Positions 7,366-7,979 of a stretch of DNA of 7,979 nucleotides are shown piece by piece. Below the pieces are notes generated by a model. It was not told the DNA's origin and did no database searches. It saw nothing but the letters and a program-made list of their open reading frames with translations. Positions within the stretch are counted from its first letter, which is position 1, and each line of letters begins with the position of its first letter. The DNA is taken from assembly GCA_017555465.1 (NCBI GenBank), contig JAFZGH010000198.1, positions 1 to 7,979 of the forward strand, read 5' to 3'. Both the position numbers and the translations under genes were made by a program. The DNA comes from Akkermansia sp. Lineage in GTDB: Bacteria; Verrucomicrobiota; Verrucomicrobiia; Verrucomicrobiales; Akkermansiaceae.

Positions 7366-7392
7366 AGCTTCAATCCAACATTAACTTTAACC

Positions 7393-7979
7393 ATGAAAGT
7401 ACTCATCACCGGCGGTGCCGGCTTCATCGGGTCTCACATTGCTGAGCATTACCAGGGTATCGCAGAAGAAATCCGCGTGCTGGACAACCTGCGCACAGGC
7501 TACAAGAAAAACCTTGACGGCCTCAAGGTGACCTTCATCGAAGGCTCTATCACCGACCGCGAACTCGTGGCCAAGGCCGTAGAAGGCGTGGATTACATCT
7601 TCCACATGGCCGCAATGGTATCCGTGCCGGAATCCATGCAGAAGCCCCGCGAAACGGTGGATCTGAACGTGAACGGCCTGCTCACCGTGCTGGAAGAAGC
7701 CAGCAAGGCTGGGGTGAAGAAGGTGGTTCTTGCCTCCTCTGCCGCTATCTACGGCGACAACCCCATCGTTCCCAAGGTGGAAACCATGTACCCCGAGCCC
7801 AAGAGCCCCTACGGCATCACCAAGCTCGATGGTGAATACTACATGGAAATGTTCCGCACCACCGGCCAGGTGAACACCGGCTGCTGCCGTTTCTTCAACG
7901 TGTTCGGCCCGCGCCAGGATCCCAAGGGCGCCTACGCTGCCGCCGTGCCGATTTTCATGGAAAAGGCCATCAAGGGCGA
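7393..7979 (+). CDS. NAD-dependent UDP-sugar 4-epimerase-like extended SDR, N-terminal 195 residues (truncated by window edge)
   Basis: The frame opens at ATG 7393 and is open to the window end (195 codons plus two bases) of a protein family usually 300-340 residues long. It is a cytoplasmic short-chain dehydrogenase of the extended class, which binds NAD and nucleotide sugars. The Rossmann motif GGAGFIG is at residues 7-13, the acidic residue for the NAD ribose is Asp31 in LDNL, HMAAMVSVPESM follows at 71-82, the catalytic serine region is ASSAAIYG (114-121), and YGITK gives Tyr140 and Lys144. FFNVFGPRQDPKGAYAAAVP (167-186) resembles UDP-GlcNAc/UDP-glucose 4-epimerases (WbpP/GalE-like) more than dehydratases, but substrate choice depends on the missing half. 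It follows the acyltransferase on the same strand after 78 bases, which suits nucleotide-sugar supply for a surface polysaccharide. The start is preceded by AACC without a Shine-Dalgarno. A sampled line (7861-7920) is 39/60 GC, well above the acyltransferase gene. Confidence 0.93.
   Translation, partial: MKVLITGGAGFIGSHIAEHYQGIAEEIRVLDNLRTGYKKNLDGLKVTFIEGSITDRELVAKAVEGVDYIFHMAAMVSVPESMQKPRETVDLNVNGLLTVLEEASKAGVKKVVLASSAAIYGDNPIVPKVETMYPEPKSPYGITKLDGEYYMEMFRTTGQVNTGCCRFFNVFGPRQDPKGAYAAAVPIFMEKAIKG

Overview
The window reads as ordinary chromosomal DNA from a GC-rich, Gram-negative, glycan-using bacterium, with five protein genes and no RNA gene, insertion sequence, prophage or CRISPR array that I could see. 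None of the five starts has a recognisable Shine-Dalgarno sequence, and four of five have ACC directly before a start codon. Together with an exported glycoside hydrolase that carries a built-in discoidin-like domain and a surface-glycan acyltransferase, this suggests a gut-type Verrucomicrobiota (Akkermansia-like) or, less likely because of the high GC, a Bacteroidota. That placement is inference; no marker gene is present to settle it.

Layout from left to right: (1) the N-terminal half of ilvD (dihydroxy-acid dehydratase, branched-chain amino acid synthesis) on the minus strand, running off the left edge; (2) a 141-base intergenic region that serves two divergent genes; (3) a CynX/NimT-type MFS transporter on the plus strand; (4) a hairpin at 2116-2148 between convergent genes, whose left arm encodes the transporter's last codons; (5) on the minus strand, a large exported family 2 glycoside hydrolase, probably a beta-galactosidase-like enzyme, with a discoidin (F5/8 type C) domain inserted in its N-terminal sugar-binding domain; (6) a 174-base divergent intergenic region; (7) on the plus strand, a membrane O-acyltransferase (AT3) fused to a periplasmic SGNH domain; (8) a promoter-containing gap; (9) the N-terminal part of a UDP-sugar 4-epimerase-like extended SDR, running off the right edge.

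The genes do not form one operon: strands alternate and each gene seems to have its own control region. Functionally the right half is about glycans: an exported enzyme that cuts them outside the cytoplasm, a membrane enzyme that decorates a surface polysaccharide, and a nucleotide-sugar epimerase that would feed surface polysaccharide synthesis. The acyltransferase gene is visibly poorer in GC than its neighbours in sampled lines, which may mark separate ancestry. I did not find a clear new multi-gene system. The most unusual items are the domain-in-domain hydrolase, the acyltransferase with an atypical membrane motif, and the shared no-SD, ACC-start context.
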